In this document: one piece after another, positions 38,089 to 49,633 of the stretch | Layout of the letters: the number at the start of each line of letters is the position of its first letter | Position numbering within the stretch: position 1 is the first letter of the stretch | Assembly: GCA_006937955.1 (NCBI GenBank) | Contig: SSNP01000004.1 | Coordinates: 6,953,264 to 7,017,263 of the forward strand | Source: Pachypanchax playfairii | Lineage: Eukaryota > Chordata > Actinopteri > Cyprinodontiformes > Aplocheilidae | Direction: 5' to 3' | DNA length: 64,000 nucleotides | Notes under the pieces: generated by a model | What the model was told of the DNA's origin: nothing | Seen by the model: the letters and a program-made list of their open reading frames with translations, nothing else | Databases searched by the model: none | Translations under genes and position numbers: made by a program

Positions 38089-38304
38089 GATTAACTTTTG
38101 TTATTGACCAAATACTTATTTTCCACCATAATTTGCAAATAAATTCTTTAAAAATCAGACAATGTGATTTTCTGGATTTTTTTTCCTCATTTTGTCTCTC
38201 ATAGTTGAGGTATACCTATGATGAAAATTACAGGCCTCTCTGATCTTTTTAAGTGGGAGAACTTACACAATTGGTGGCTGACTAAATACTTTTTTGCCCC
38301 ACTG
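37105..38304 (+). mobile_element. Tc1/mariner-type transposon, left end missing
   Basis: The right end is intact. After the transposase stop come about 215 bp containing the terminal inverted repeat, ending ACTTTTTTGCCCCACTG followed by the TA target (38305-38306). The matching left inverted repeat (CAGTGGGGCAAAA...) is absent; the sequence goes straight from another repeat into the helix-turn-helix coding region near 37105. The element is therefore probably immobile unless the N gap hides its other end. Confidence 0.88.
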
Positions 38305-39839
38305 TATATATATATATATATATATTTAAATAACAGTTTTCCTAAATACTTTCCATTTATTGCATTTAAAATCTCCATGCTGTTTTGTGACCGTTCGCAA
38401 AGAATGAATCTAGTTTACGCCAGTAGTTTCATCATGATGGGGAAACAGGTGAAGGGGATTCACGCTTCAACTCAGATCTGGATATTTTTATTTAATCTGA
38501 GTCACCGAGTCTGTTTTTTCCAAAAAGAGGAAATACTATTATTTTATGAGTAACAGCTTTTAAACAATTTGACATTTAAATGCTATTTTTTCAGGGTTGT
38601 TTTTGATCTAGTATGAATTTCCTTAATGTTATAAACTAGATTGTGACGAGGAACTTTACAGAAGTTGATTTGCATTTATTACAGCCATTGTTTACAATTA
38701 GCTCAATAAATATGTTGATAGATACATGTTTCTCTGAATATTTTATGGCAGACATTCTATATGAGATGTATGTACTGTATGTGATAACTCAGCTGTCATT
38801 TTGTGTTGCAAATGAATCTGAAACCTTGCTGAGAGTCTCACTTTTGTTTTTATTTCCCAACATGCAAATGTGGACCGTTTGGATCTGGCATGGTGCCAAA
38901 CCCTCTGAATGGACCCATGTTGCCTGGAGGGTATTTTTCTGACACCAACAGGTATTTTTAGACAACATAGACACATCTAACTCAGATAAACAAATGCATC
39001 TTTACGTTTCTTTATGAGGTAAGCAGGTCAAGTATACGCACACAGGCTGAGCACCTGACATCACTGCTAGCGCTGCATCTTCCTAGATCACGCAGTCTCG
39101 GTTTACATATAATAACATTTAACTAAAAATAGATGGAGATGCACAAGCATGTGTGTTAAAAAAGAAAAAAAAGGATCTTCTTGTGTGTAAATGGAGAAGA
39201 ACCCTTCAGAAGCACTTCCCTGGAGTCGAACACTTCTGTTTCACAAACAGCTGTAGTGGGAAATGATGCTTCTTGTTGTCACACATCATGTGAGAGGAGT
39301 TTCTCTACGGAAGTTTTATAGTTTTAGTCTCTAAGTTAATGTGTCACCAACAGGAAATACATTTATTGTTATGCTATCAATCATCTCTGATGGTTGTGAG
39401 CACAATGCAACTTTTATAATCTATAATCTGAAAACGTTTTATTATATGTTACGTCACAAAGGTTTTCTTTTGATCTGGATGGTTGGAGGGTTTGATTTAT
39501 ACATCTTTAGGTTGATTTTTTAACCTTCACACATTATTACTTCAGATGGGGTTTTGAAAATCATGTGATGACTCACGTCTTCCTTCAGCCGGATCCAAAA
39601 TAAAACTGTTTATCTGATTGTTTGTCATCTGACGTTTGAAACTCTTATTTTTACTGTTTCATTTAATCTTTGACAGAAATAAACATTTGATTTACGTCAT
39701 TTTTATAATCCACAGAGACTAATGCCGATTTCTATACAACCTAAAAATAAAATCTCATTTTACCCCCCCACCACATTCGTCAGCACTCTATTTGAATAAA
39801 TGTTCCTTTAAATCCCTGCTGACACTGGGGAAGTTTGCC
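38305..39839. other. Intergenic region between the Tc1-like element and hsh2d
   Basis: Begins with a (TA)n tract (38305-38325) at the transposon target site, then AT-rich sequence. No coding exon recognised. Confidence 0.45.
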
Positions 39840-39910
39840 TCCGCCCCCTTTGCAGGTGTTGTCAGGTGTCTGAGCTCTTCGGTTTCATTTCACCACGAAG
39901 CTGCAGATCA
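39840..39910 (+). other. hsh2d: Candidate non-coding first exon of hsh2d
   Basis: A GC-richer patch, including GCCCCCTTT and TTCATTTCACC..., ends at a donor reading ATCAG/GTGAGAAAC at 39910-39911. The coding exon at 40361 begins directly after an acceptor (TTCTCCCAG), so at least one 5' exon must exist upstream. This is the best visible candidate. Confidence 0.45.
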
Positions 39911-40360
39911 GGTGAGAAACTGTTGCTGTCATCTGTTTTGGGATTTAAAGCTTTAGATGAAAAAATTTGTTGCTTTTTTTTGTTGCACTGATTCTATTTC
40001 AGTGTTATTCATGAACCAGATGAACGGAGGTAGAACGTCCTAAATAACTATCTGATGCATCTGATGGATCAGTTGTCTAATTGAGAGCTCAGTACAAGTA
40101 ATAAATAAAAATCAACTGCTTCAAGTTTGCTTTTTAAATTCAAATAGTTAACAGTACAACTTGCTTTTATGAAAACCTGAACAGAGTGATCGCAGTACCT
40201 CAGCTGAAAGACTGGACCTGAAAGAGGAAGAGTGTGCATTTCAAAAAGGGATATTTAACGTGCCTGTGGTTTCTGCTCTGCATGGACCGAGTCAGTGAGC
40301 TGCAAACAGCCACTTAGAGGTTTTTCACAACTAGATTTAATGGTTTTCTCTTCTCCCAGG

Positions 40361-43300
40361 ATGATGGCGTGCGGTCAGTCATCACAAGCGCACCATGATC
40401 CTTTCACCTGGTTCAAAGAGTCGCAGCTTCAGCTTGTGTTCAGGAACGGTTCCATCCCAGACTGGTTTCAGGGGATCATTTCCAGGAAGTAAGTTAAAGC
40501 CTATCACATTCAAACATTTACAGCAAGTTTAAAAGGTTATTAAATCATAACGAGCAGCAGCAGCTCAGGAGGTACAGCAGGGTGTCTGGTAACTGGAGGG
40601 TCACTGGTTTGAATCCCTGCTCTCTTTGGAAAAGATCACCTTGCCCGGCCTGTTTGATGGTGGTCAGAGGGTCACACACCACAATATGTGTGTAATTTAT
40701 CACCACAAAACGTGTGAGTGTGTGTGTGTGTGAAGCGCATGATACAAGTACTTACCATTTAAAACTGTCCCTGTGGTTAAAGTTTGAATGTGATGGGAAA
40801 ATTCCATAATATTTATATCTTTTTAATAAAACACATCCTGCAGTGTGTCTGCAATAACAAAAAACTGGGTTTGAACATTTTCTCATCCTTGAAATAAGGA
40901 AACATCTGACACTTTTTATTAGAAAAATACATTATTTTAAACTCATCACATGTTGCTGTATGAGACAATCCTAAATGCTTCCCAGCAGCAAGTAGTGAAA
41001 GATTGCAATATAAATAAAGTCGCCTCGTGCTTGTCCTGGAAGAAAAGTTTTATTTGCATTTGTGGTAAAATAAGACGTTAAGTTTTTCCAGAATGTTTTT
41101 CTGTTTTACAGAATATTATATTAAGGTGATCCGTGCTGATTATAATTACAATGTAACTCTACAACTCTCCACTCATACTGAAACTGAGAATAAAACACTA
41201 TAAACACTAATGAAACTGTGCAGAAGTTCATTAAACTAATTAAAGCAACAAAGATCAAGAGACAACTAAACTTCTAAGTGTTCCGTAAATATTGTGATCT
41301 CATGATGCAAGCGTGGTTATATTTGACAAATCGATGGAGGAAGAGAAGAACTTTATAAACTAAAGAACCGATCAAGTTCACTTCTCTTACGTAACTTAAA
41401 TATGTTCCCAAAGTACAAATCAGTTTTCTTGTTAACCTTTCTTCACACCTGATTTGGATTCGTGATATAATATTTTGCAGGATCTATGTGGGCTGTTATA
41501 GGTCAAAGTATTACTGAGTATCAGTTAATACTAATAAAACCCTATATGACTGGGGTTGTTATGATTCTTGGTGCAGTTGGACTTCTCTTTGGGTTCTGAC
41601 CTACACAAAACAGAAGTCCAGCTGCCTTCTCTTTAATAGGTTTTGTTCTGGATTGTTTAGTTTGAGTAATTTGCAAATGTGAGAACGTGTTTCTGTGGGT
41701 GTACAAAGGTCAAAACTGTTTTACTCTGTAAGCATTAACAGGTTCTTACAGATTAAAGTGGATGTATGAAAGGGGCCTTTGTCTGTGGTGATTTGTGTAG
41801 GACGGCAGAGGAACTGCTCATGTCCAAGCCGCCCGGTTACTTCCTCATCAGAGTCAGCGAGAGCAGGATTGGCTACACGCTCTCGTACCGGTGAGTGTTC
41901 CTACTGAACTGAAGGGGGTTGTTTCGTCCTCACACAGTCCATCAAATGAATCTTTTATATGTTTTGACCCCTCAGTGTAGAAGAACGCTGCAGACATTTT
42001 ATGATAGATGCGCTTGTGGATGGACAGTATATGATAGTAGGGGAGAACAGACGTCACCGGAGTCTGCAGGACCTGGTGGAGTTTCATCGTAGGTCTCCCA
42101 TAATGCCCTTCAATCAGGTGTTGACTGTTGCATGTGGACAGGTGAGGAAATCACAGACAGGTAGATTAATCACTCATATAACTTACTAATGACTCATCAT
42201 CTGCATTTCATATACAAAATTTCCAATAATTCAACAACAGCTGTTCTATCTTCATGTCTCTGTTTCACTCTTTAACAGCACTCAAATAACCCAGCTGACT
42301 ACGCAGAGCTGCTGTTTCCCCAAAAATGTCCAACATCTATTACTGGTTCAGAAATCCCCGCTCAGTCCAGCCCAGACCCTTCAGAACCAGAAGACGAGGT
42401 CCCTCCCGCCCTTCCTTACCGACCAGATAACCTGCAGCATTCAACAGTCCTTCTTCCAAACAGCCAACAGAACAGGCTTTACCCTTCACTGGAGAATGAA
42501 ATCCAGCCTGTCACCTCTCCACCTCCAGCCGTGGTAATATCAGCTTATAAAATAGATTTATTGTTTATTTATGTATGACCTGCAATTACATTTTTTTAAT
42601 GCAAAATCATAGAAATTATTCAGAATATTTTTACATATTTATAAAAGTGATGATCACAATTATTTGAATTAGAAAGTAGATTAATTGCTTAATTTTTTAA
42701 GTCGCAATGTCTGAAATTACGCATAAAGTTTCCATGAATTTAAAATCAATAGAATTCAAGTGACTCATTCAGTTTGTTTTTATTTTTCTTCACAACAAAT
42801 GTTTGCGGATTTTTTTTAAGCTTTCTTTTAAATGAGGCGTGTAAGAGTTAAAATTGAAAAAAAAGTGTAAAAAATTCTGTGCACAATTGCAATTTAGGAA
42901 TAAAATACTTAGAGTACACGCTTGTGATCTGTTAAAGCAACATCACTGCAATACAAGTAACTGATTTAGTCATATTAACAAGATAAAAGACCAAATCTTT
43001 AGTTCCCAAACATAAAATAACCTACATGTAAATACACATACGTCTTGAAACATTACAACATTTTATGCAGTCATTGAAAGCAGTGTTCATTGCAGACTGT
43101 TTAATCTCAAACCAAATCAACTTTTTCTGAGGATTTTTAAAATGTATATACTTTAATCAAACTCAGATATTGAAAAAAAACAACTAATTTTAATCCTTTT
43201 GATCCTGGAGTAAAATTTGACTTTTTCTTTTGTTACGGATTAATTTATACATGATAACAGAATATCAAAGAAAACAGAGTAGACAATATTTTATAAACAA

Positions 43301-44092
43301 TTGTTAACTTTTAATAAATACATAAAAATAAATTTAAAATGAAACAAATAAATAACTTTTAACAGATTAGATACGATCAGCCTGCGGTTACAGAAGTTTT
43401 GGATCACACCCAGATTCACAGTCTATTATCTGAAACTAATCTAACAATTAGAGACATATTTATTGTCATTTGACATTAGATTGTAGTCAGTTTTTACCTA
43501 CTATACAATTACTTAAAATTTTGATCATTTATTGTACCCCATGTTTTAAAGATGAGCCTAAAAAAATGTGTTTTTCGAGTTAATTGATTCTTTTATTTTC
43601 TCCTTTGTGCTTCATGTTTATGATCAGCAGCCTATTCCAAAGATCAGGACCATATATGCAGTCAGCAAACCTCCACTGAACCAGCCTCCAGTTATCCCAT
43701 CTCGGAACAAGGTTCCTCAGAGGCAGAACCAGGCTTGTGTCAGAACAGTCTCTGTACCTGGGAGTCCCCTTTTATCCCCAGCACCTGGGTCGAGACTCAG
43801 CCCCAGCGTCCAGCCGGGGAAAAACCAAGAGTGGAAGCCATCGGTCGTCAACAACTTGAAGAGCCTCAAAAAGAAATTCCAAAAGAAGACGAGCGATTTG
43901 CAGGAAAACATCTATTCTGAGATTTCTGATGTTCCATGTGACAGGAGCCCAAACACTGAGAATGAATACCAGGAGATCACATCGCTGCCAGCCGTTAGTG
44001 GTTCACCTCATTACCACACAGATGTGAGACAGACTGAGCAGATGTTACCTCAAGAATACCAGTCACCACCTCCGTTCGCTCCAGGCTACTGA
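40361..44092 (+). CDS. hsh2d: Hematopoietic SH2-domain adaptor, 367 aa
   Basis: Adaptor that binds phosphotyrosine proteins; in mammals it acts in T- and B-cell activation and survival signalling. Exons: 40361-40488, 41801-41890, 41976-42141, 42279-42533, 43628-44092; they join in phase. The SH2 domain spans about residues 34-128, from DWFQGIISRKTAEELL through FLIRVSES (the phosphate-binding Arg is residue 60) to LQDLVEFHRRSP. The rest is a proline-rich, largely disordered tail with a basic patch (LKKKFQKKTSDL) and tyrosine motifs such as ENIYSEI and NEYQEI. The final PQEYQSPPPFAPGY closely matches the conserved C-terminus of mammalian HSH2D, which clinches the call. Length is similar to human (about 350). 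The start could be either of two adjacent ATGs. Exon 5 has a tandem CAGCAG acceptor (43625-43630), so one Gln may be optional. Confidence 0.92.
40555..40760 (+). mobile_element. tRNA-derived SINE in hsh2d intron 1
   Basis: A tRNA-like head has an A-box-like CAGCTCAGGAGGTACAGCA, and a B box GGTTTGAATCC at 40606-40616. It is followed by a body and a tail ending GAAGCGCATGATACAAGTAC, like the GCGC-type 3' ends of common teleost SINEs. Limits are approximate. Confidence 0.65.
42534..43627 (+). other. hsh2d intron 4
   Basis: About 1.1 kb, strongly AT-rich, with no coding or repeat signature I recognise. Confidence 0.4.
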
Positions 44093-44480
44093 TCCACAAA
44101 CTGGAGCTACTGACCTGATGGGAAACACGTCTGACCAAGAAAAAATCCACACTGTCCAGTAGATCAGTAGATCTTCAAGTTGGTGAGAACAGGAATGTTG
44201 GAACTTAAATGTGGGCACATCTTTTTTTAAAAGTAACATTTTACTAAAACACTTCTAACCATCCTTAAGGGTCATTATCCTGCATGTCTTAGTCATTTCC
44301 CTGCTCCAACACACCTGCTTCTCTGGTTTTATTATCTGTTCAGACACCTGTTAATCACCCGCCGATTCAAAGGAGCAAAGAAACATCTGGAATATGTAGG
44401 ATAGTGGCGCTTGAGCACCAGGATTAGACTCCCCTAATCTGAACCAGCCAGCTGTTAGATCAGTTGAATAAATATGCATC
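44093..44480 (+). terminator. hsh2d: hsh2d 3'UTR with poly(A) signal in a repeat
   Basis: The best poly(A) signal is AATAAA at 44467-44472. The preceding stretch, 44283-44440 (CTGCTCCAACACACCTG ... TTGAGCACCAGGATTAGAC), is a decayed copy of the repeat seen at 36980-37104, so the 3'UTR is partly built from a mobile element. Confidence 0.45.
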
Positions 44481-44789
44481 TAAGTGGTTTCAAGAAAAAC
44501 CTGCGTCACTTTCATCTTGTGAAATTATTAGTGAATTTAATAAAAAAAAAGCTGAAAAAGTTTGGAAAAATTCAAAAGGTGCTTAAACCAACTTACACTG
44601 TGCAGCTAACGCTGTCGTTCGGTTCTTTCCAACATGTTGACATTCAAGTCAAGTGATCAAAATCCAGTATCAGACCTGTTCAACACCTGGTCGGAAGTTT
44701 TTGGAATGTATCAGTGTAAAAAAAAAATCAGCATTTTTTTATTTGATGTTTTTTCACCATTTCCTGCTCAGAAATCGGTCCGTTTTTTA

Positions 44790-45190
44790 CCTACTTGTTC
44801 TGGTTGAGGGAGCTGGTGTCTCCAGCAGCCACTGGGTGAGAGGTGGAGTTACATCCTGGACAGGTCGCCAGTCCATCACACGTCTACATACATGGACGGA
44901 CAACAATTCACACTCACAGGGACAATTTAGAGTCACCAGATACCTCAAGGCATGTTTAGGTGTGTGGAAGGAAGTTGGAGTTCCTGGAGAAAACCCACAC
45001 ATGCACGAGGAGAACATCCTAACTTCATGCAGAATGGTAGTTGGTTTCAAATCCATGACCTTCGTGCTGCAAAGCAACAGTGCTACCAATCGCACCACCG
45101 TGCAGGCTCCTGCTCAGAGATCCATTTTCCCACCTGCTTGATTCTGTTCAGGGTCATGAGAAGCTGGTGCTTTTCTCCAGGTGCTGTCAG
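44790..45190. repeat. Abundant fish interspersed repeat
   Basis: Contains TACATCCTGGACAGGTCGCC, AGTCCATCACACG, GACAATTTAGAGTCACCAGA, GAGAAAACCCACACATGCAC and CAATCGCACCACCGTGCA. I recognise this string of phrases from a very common teleost repeat. Open frames on both strands here (about 103-162 codons) are repeat-derived and not genes. Confidence 0.65.
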
Positions 45191-47290
45191 GTAACCATCA
45201 CTAGTCCATCACATAGAGATAAACAGAAAACAGAATGCAGGAAAATAAGGAAAACGAATAGAAAAGTCCCAAATTGGTGCCGAATCGACAACTTTCTGGT
45301 TCTGAGACAACAATGCCAATCAGCTGTGCTTCAGCCTGCTCAAAAATATAAATCATTTATATCCTTACCAACACATCAACATTTCTCCTTATGTTTTACC
45401 ACATGTTCAGAGGTGTGGACACAAGAGATTAAATTATTATATGTTTCTGATTAAGTTTGTCAAAACTTTTGATCATAATGTATATTTTATAAATGCAGAT
45501 AGGATGATGTGTCTCTGTCCAGCCTCAACAACCCACAAGCACATCTAAAGCCCATTTTTAAGACTTTTTATATTATTTTGTGTTAAAAAAAGCTTAGTTA
45601 CTCTGCTATGAGGCAAACTGTTTGGAAACTTGATGATCCAAATAAAAGTCTGGTCCAGATGTAATCTGACTTTAGAAGTTGATTATATTCCCTCCAGACA
45701 GAGACAGAGCAGATGTTTCATTGTTTGCAGACTTTCTGCTGAAATTCAGCTTTAGCTGAAGCTAGTTTCTTTCCAACTTTCCCACACAGGCTTTTAAACA
45801 GCAAAATGTTTTGCATTTCAGTAACAACACTGAATCCATTAGAGGATATTTTAATGCAGCTTTGGTAAATGATTCATAAACGTTACAGGAATTGGGCTGT
45901 AGTGCAGGAGGAAGATGGAGAAATGTAAATACTAAAACTTCATGAGCAGAAATATACAAGAGATTAAATACTGCTTCTGGACACAGGTTGAGTATTTCTG
46001 CAAAAAAATGTTTTTGTGTTGCTTTCATAAAATTTAAAATAATATTTTCTATGAAATAATGATCTCAGTTTTAATGTTTTATACATTGTTTATGTTCAGA
46101 TTAGGGTTTATTAGATTTGCAAATCACTGCCTTTCGTTTTTATTTACATTTTATAAAATGTTGTAAATAAATTAATAAAAACATGCTCATCTTATGAAAT
46201 GTTTCTCAAATTGTTATTAAATACACTACACATTAAAAAAAGACTTAATCAACAATGAAATTAGGATTTTTAAATGATATTTGTACAAAATTGTTTTTCT
46301 CTTTAATCTTTTTACTTTATTACAGGTTGAGAGATCAAAGTTCATCATTGCTAACAAACAGAAGCAATGAAATAAATGAATTGGAAGCATTTATTATTAT
46401 AGTTATATATGTTTTGTATTGCCAGGTTAATGATTTATAACATTTAAAAACTTTATGCAAATCTTATGCAGCTCTTAGCATCCACACTGGCTTGACTGGA
46501 TATGGCGGTTTAAAAATAACATATGGTATTTCCCAAAATAGAAACTTGATACCAACACTAATGATTTTGTTGCTGCAATCCATCATGTTTTTTTTTTTTT
46601 CCAAACCATCTAGAAGCTTCCAGACTAAACGGCCAATTGTGTCTATATGGTGACAAGGTCTTATATAGAACCCCTAAAGTACCATGTAACATTTTTTATA
46701 TGTAAATACAGCACATTTTTTGTGTCTGTATGTAAGATAATATGTTTGTGCATGCAGTGTACTAACTCATGACCAAGAGATCAAACAAAATGTTGCCAGT
46801 CAGGAATTTAGTGGCTTTATGTTTTGGTGAATAGGCAGCATCTCAATATTGTTTACATATTATTATAAATAATGTTGCTACACACCTTTATTTATTTATG
46901 GGAAAAACAATAATAGTATGTTGTGGTGACATTTTTGCATAATTGTTTTTTATTCACAAATAAACAAATCACTGAAAATGAAGTTACACTTCAGGGACTC
47001 CGTATTAAAGTATTAAAGCTCAATTAGCAGATTAAAAAAAAAAACTTTGACAATTACAAAAACATCAATAACATTAATAGCCTATAATAAAGCTGTTTGC
47101 TGTCTCCTACCTTTCGGTTTTCATAGAACAGGTAACTTAAACACAGTTTGGTATCAGGTGATTATTGATTTTACCTCACAAATACATTTACCAGATCTAT
47201 GAGGTTCTGCTTTGATGCAGTATGAGTGAATGAAGTCACCATCCGCCACTTCCGTTTATGGAAAATTCTCACCCAAGTTTCTCTGACGCA
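45191..47290. other. Intergenic region between hsh2d and tax1bp3
   Basis: AT-rich, no supported exon. It becomes CpG-rich only in the last 200 bases towards tax1bp3. Confidence 0.45.
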
Positions 47291-47299
47291 ATAAGGAAT

Positions 47300-47560
47300 G
47301 TGTTCAGGGTTCAGGGCGGCGGCCGGCCGTTTAACACCGCCCCTCTTGGCTGCCGCGGTGACAAGAAACACACGTACCTTCTCTTTCGGGAGGCGAGTTT
47401 ACGTCATTTGGGAGCCGATTGTTTCCAGCTCGGGTTCAGCCTGTCTACAGATAAGCACCGCGGAAGTTGAGTTTCCATTGAAAGCTCAGTTTTCTTCAGC
47501 TTCTATCTAATATTTTTTCAAGTTTCTCACTTTTTTTAGCTTTAATATTCAGGTTTAACG
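47300..47560 (+). promoter_or_regulatory. tax1bp3: tax1bp3 CpG-island promoter
   Basis: GC-rich patch with GGCGGCGGCCGGCCG, GCCGCGGTGAC, a CCGCCCC GC-box (47337-47343) and a CRE-like TTACGTCA (47399-47406). No TATA box is evident. It lies just before the ATG at 47561, consistent with a broad housekeeping promoter. Confidence 0.5.
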
Positions 47561-49633
47561 ATGTCGTTCATTCCTGGTCAACCGGTGACCGCTGTGGTGG
47601 TAAGTTGGGGAGAAGATTTGGGACTTTCTTCTGTCTGACGTCGTTGTGTCAAAGTTAGTTAACCATAAATAATAACAGCTAACATAAGAAACGTGTTCCA
47701 ACTGTAAAATGTTCTTCTTTGTTCGGTTGTGGGTTCAGATACACTCAGAACAGTTAAATCGCCTGTATATTGTTGGTAAATTAATTAGGTCATTTGAGGA
47801 TGAATTCTATTAAAATGGAGCAGATATTTAACAGATTCTTTAAAAATAAGGAAAAGTCTGGACATGAAATGGGCGTCACCCCACAGGTGTGTGAGCTAAT
47901 CAATCAGCGATTCTTCTCGCTTTACCTGCAATTTTCACATCAAATAAAACAACGTTTAAATAAGTTTTAAAACGTGACTTCTTCTAAAAGGTTGATTTTA
48001 TATCTATGGTACTTAATTATCAGGCTGGAAATATAATAGTGTTTTAGTTTTTTATTTATATCCAGTCATTTTTGTTACCATTCATTGTTCATGCAGATTT
48101 CAGTCTTTACTGACACCTGAATCTTTGCTCATCTGTATAAAATACTTGGATTTACTTCTGTCTTGGAAAATCTTTTTAGCTTGGAAATCCTGACTCACTC
48201 TCTGAAGGACACTGTTTGATGGAGTTATCGTCGTCGCGTCAGAGAGACTGTGATTATTCATCACACACAGTCAGCCTTTGTTTGTAGGAACTCTGTTGTC
48301 GGACTCATCTGTGCGTCTGCTGATGTGAAACAGCTGCTGCTTGTCACTTCACGCCTTCGCTGATTAAGTATCTGTCTTTAAAGCTGCCAGAGTTCTGTGT
48401 CTGAAATCCACTGCTGCCTGTGAAGTCGTAGATTTTACTCCTGAAATCTGATGTTTTAATGAGAGATTTGTGCCGCATTACATCATCTGATCCAGTTTTT
48501 TCATTGCAGCAGCAGGAACAAGAACCTGCCTGAGTTTGGTGCATGTCAGCACCGAGCTGGAACAAGTTTTCTGTCTGACGTAGAGCGATCAAACAGATGT
48601 TCAGATTTCTAATGGCCAGCTTGTCTGACTTTTAACTTTGTTTTGCTTCTGTCAAACAGGAACGAATTGAGATTCAGAAGCTCCGACATAACGACAACCT
48701 GATCCTGGGCTTCAGCATCGGAGGGGGTATAGACCAGGACCCGGGACAGAACCCCTTCTCTGAGGATAAGACAGATAAAGTAGGGAATATTAGTAAAAAC
48801 AGTTTTTCTCTCTTCTGGCTTGTGACTTGATACCCGACTGTTAGGAACACACGTGACATCATTGGTTGTTGAAATGAAAGCGGCAGCACGGAGTGGAAAG
48901 TCTTGTTCCCGCCCACAGACTGTGTTCAGAAACACGGAGTTTACTAGATACACGTAGTTCCTCCAAACGAAACACGAGTCGTCTCTTTTCTAAACTGATA
49001 ACTTATTGATTTAAACAGATCGGTGGTCTTCCACCTCTCAGTCTGTTGGTTGGTAAATTATTTGCACCCTTAACATGTTCAGAACTTCCAGTATAACACA
49101 TGATGCTGCTGCTTTGCATTTCTCGGTTTAAAATTAACTACAAGTTTAAGGCATCATTCATTTGTGGCGTATCTTTGTTTATTAATACGCCTGTTTGAGT
49201 TCTGCAGCTGTGATACAGAGTGTTTCTTGTCTGAAGGGTGTCTACGTGACCAGGATATCTCCAGGTGGACCAGCAGACAAGGCGGGCTTGAAGATTGGAG
49301 ACAAAATAATGCAGGTGTAGTAAAATCAAAGTTCTGCTTGCTGGGTGATCAATCCACAAGATGGCGCTGTTTACTCCTTAAGTGAGAGAGGGTTCACTGC
49401 TTCATGAAGTTTGCTAAAACTCTTCTTCCCGGCAGGTGAACGGCTGGGATATGACTATGGTGACTCACGATCAGGCTCGTAAAAAACTAACAAAGAAGAA
49501 GGAGGACTTCGTTCGGCTGCTGGTGACCAGGAAGTCTCTGGAAAACGCTGTCAAACAATCAAAGGGCACATATTCCAAACCGTATTCCCACGGCGGCAGC
49601 TACAATCACCCAAACTCAACAACAGAGGACTGA
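47561..49633 (+). CDS. tax1bp3: Tax1-binding protein 3 (TIP-1), single PDZ domain, 144 aa
   Basis: Small protein that is almost entirely one PDZ domain. Known relatives bind C-terminal PDZ ligands (beta-catenin, Kir2.3, rhotekin) and antagonise scaffolds because they have no other domain. Exons: 47561-47599, 48660-48779, 49237-49314, 49436-49633. The start MSFIPGQPVTAVV, the carboxylate-binding loop LILGFSIGGG (about residues 27-36), GIDQDPGQNPFSEDKTDK, GDKIMQVNGWDMTMVTHDQA and VRLLVTRKSLENAV follow the human protein closely. The C-terminus is about 20 residues longer than human (124 aa), adding a Tyr/Ser/His-rich tail ending TTED. The exon 3 donor is weak (CAG/GTGTAG). Human TAX1BP3 is on chromosome 17, so linkage to hsh2d reflects a different arrangement in fish. 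Confidence 0.93.
49354..49370 (+). promoter_or_regulatory. CTCF-like motif in tax1bp3 intron 3
   Basis: CCACAAGATGGCGCTGT is a strong match to the CTCF core (CCACNAGRTGGCGCT) in the forward orientation, within a 121-bp intron. Confidence 0.55.

Noticed and set aside
44653..45141. 162-codon plus-strand open frame near hsh2d
   Set aside because: Covers an abundant fish interspersed repeat, with no protein family signature.
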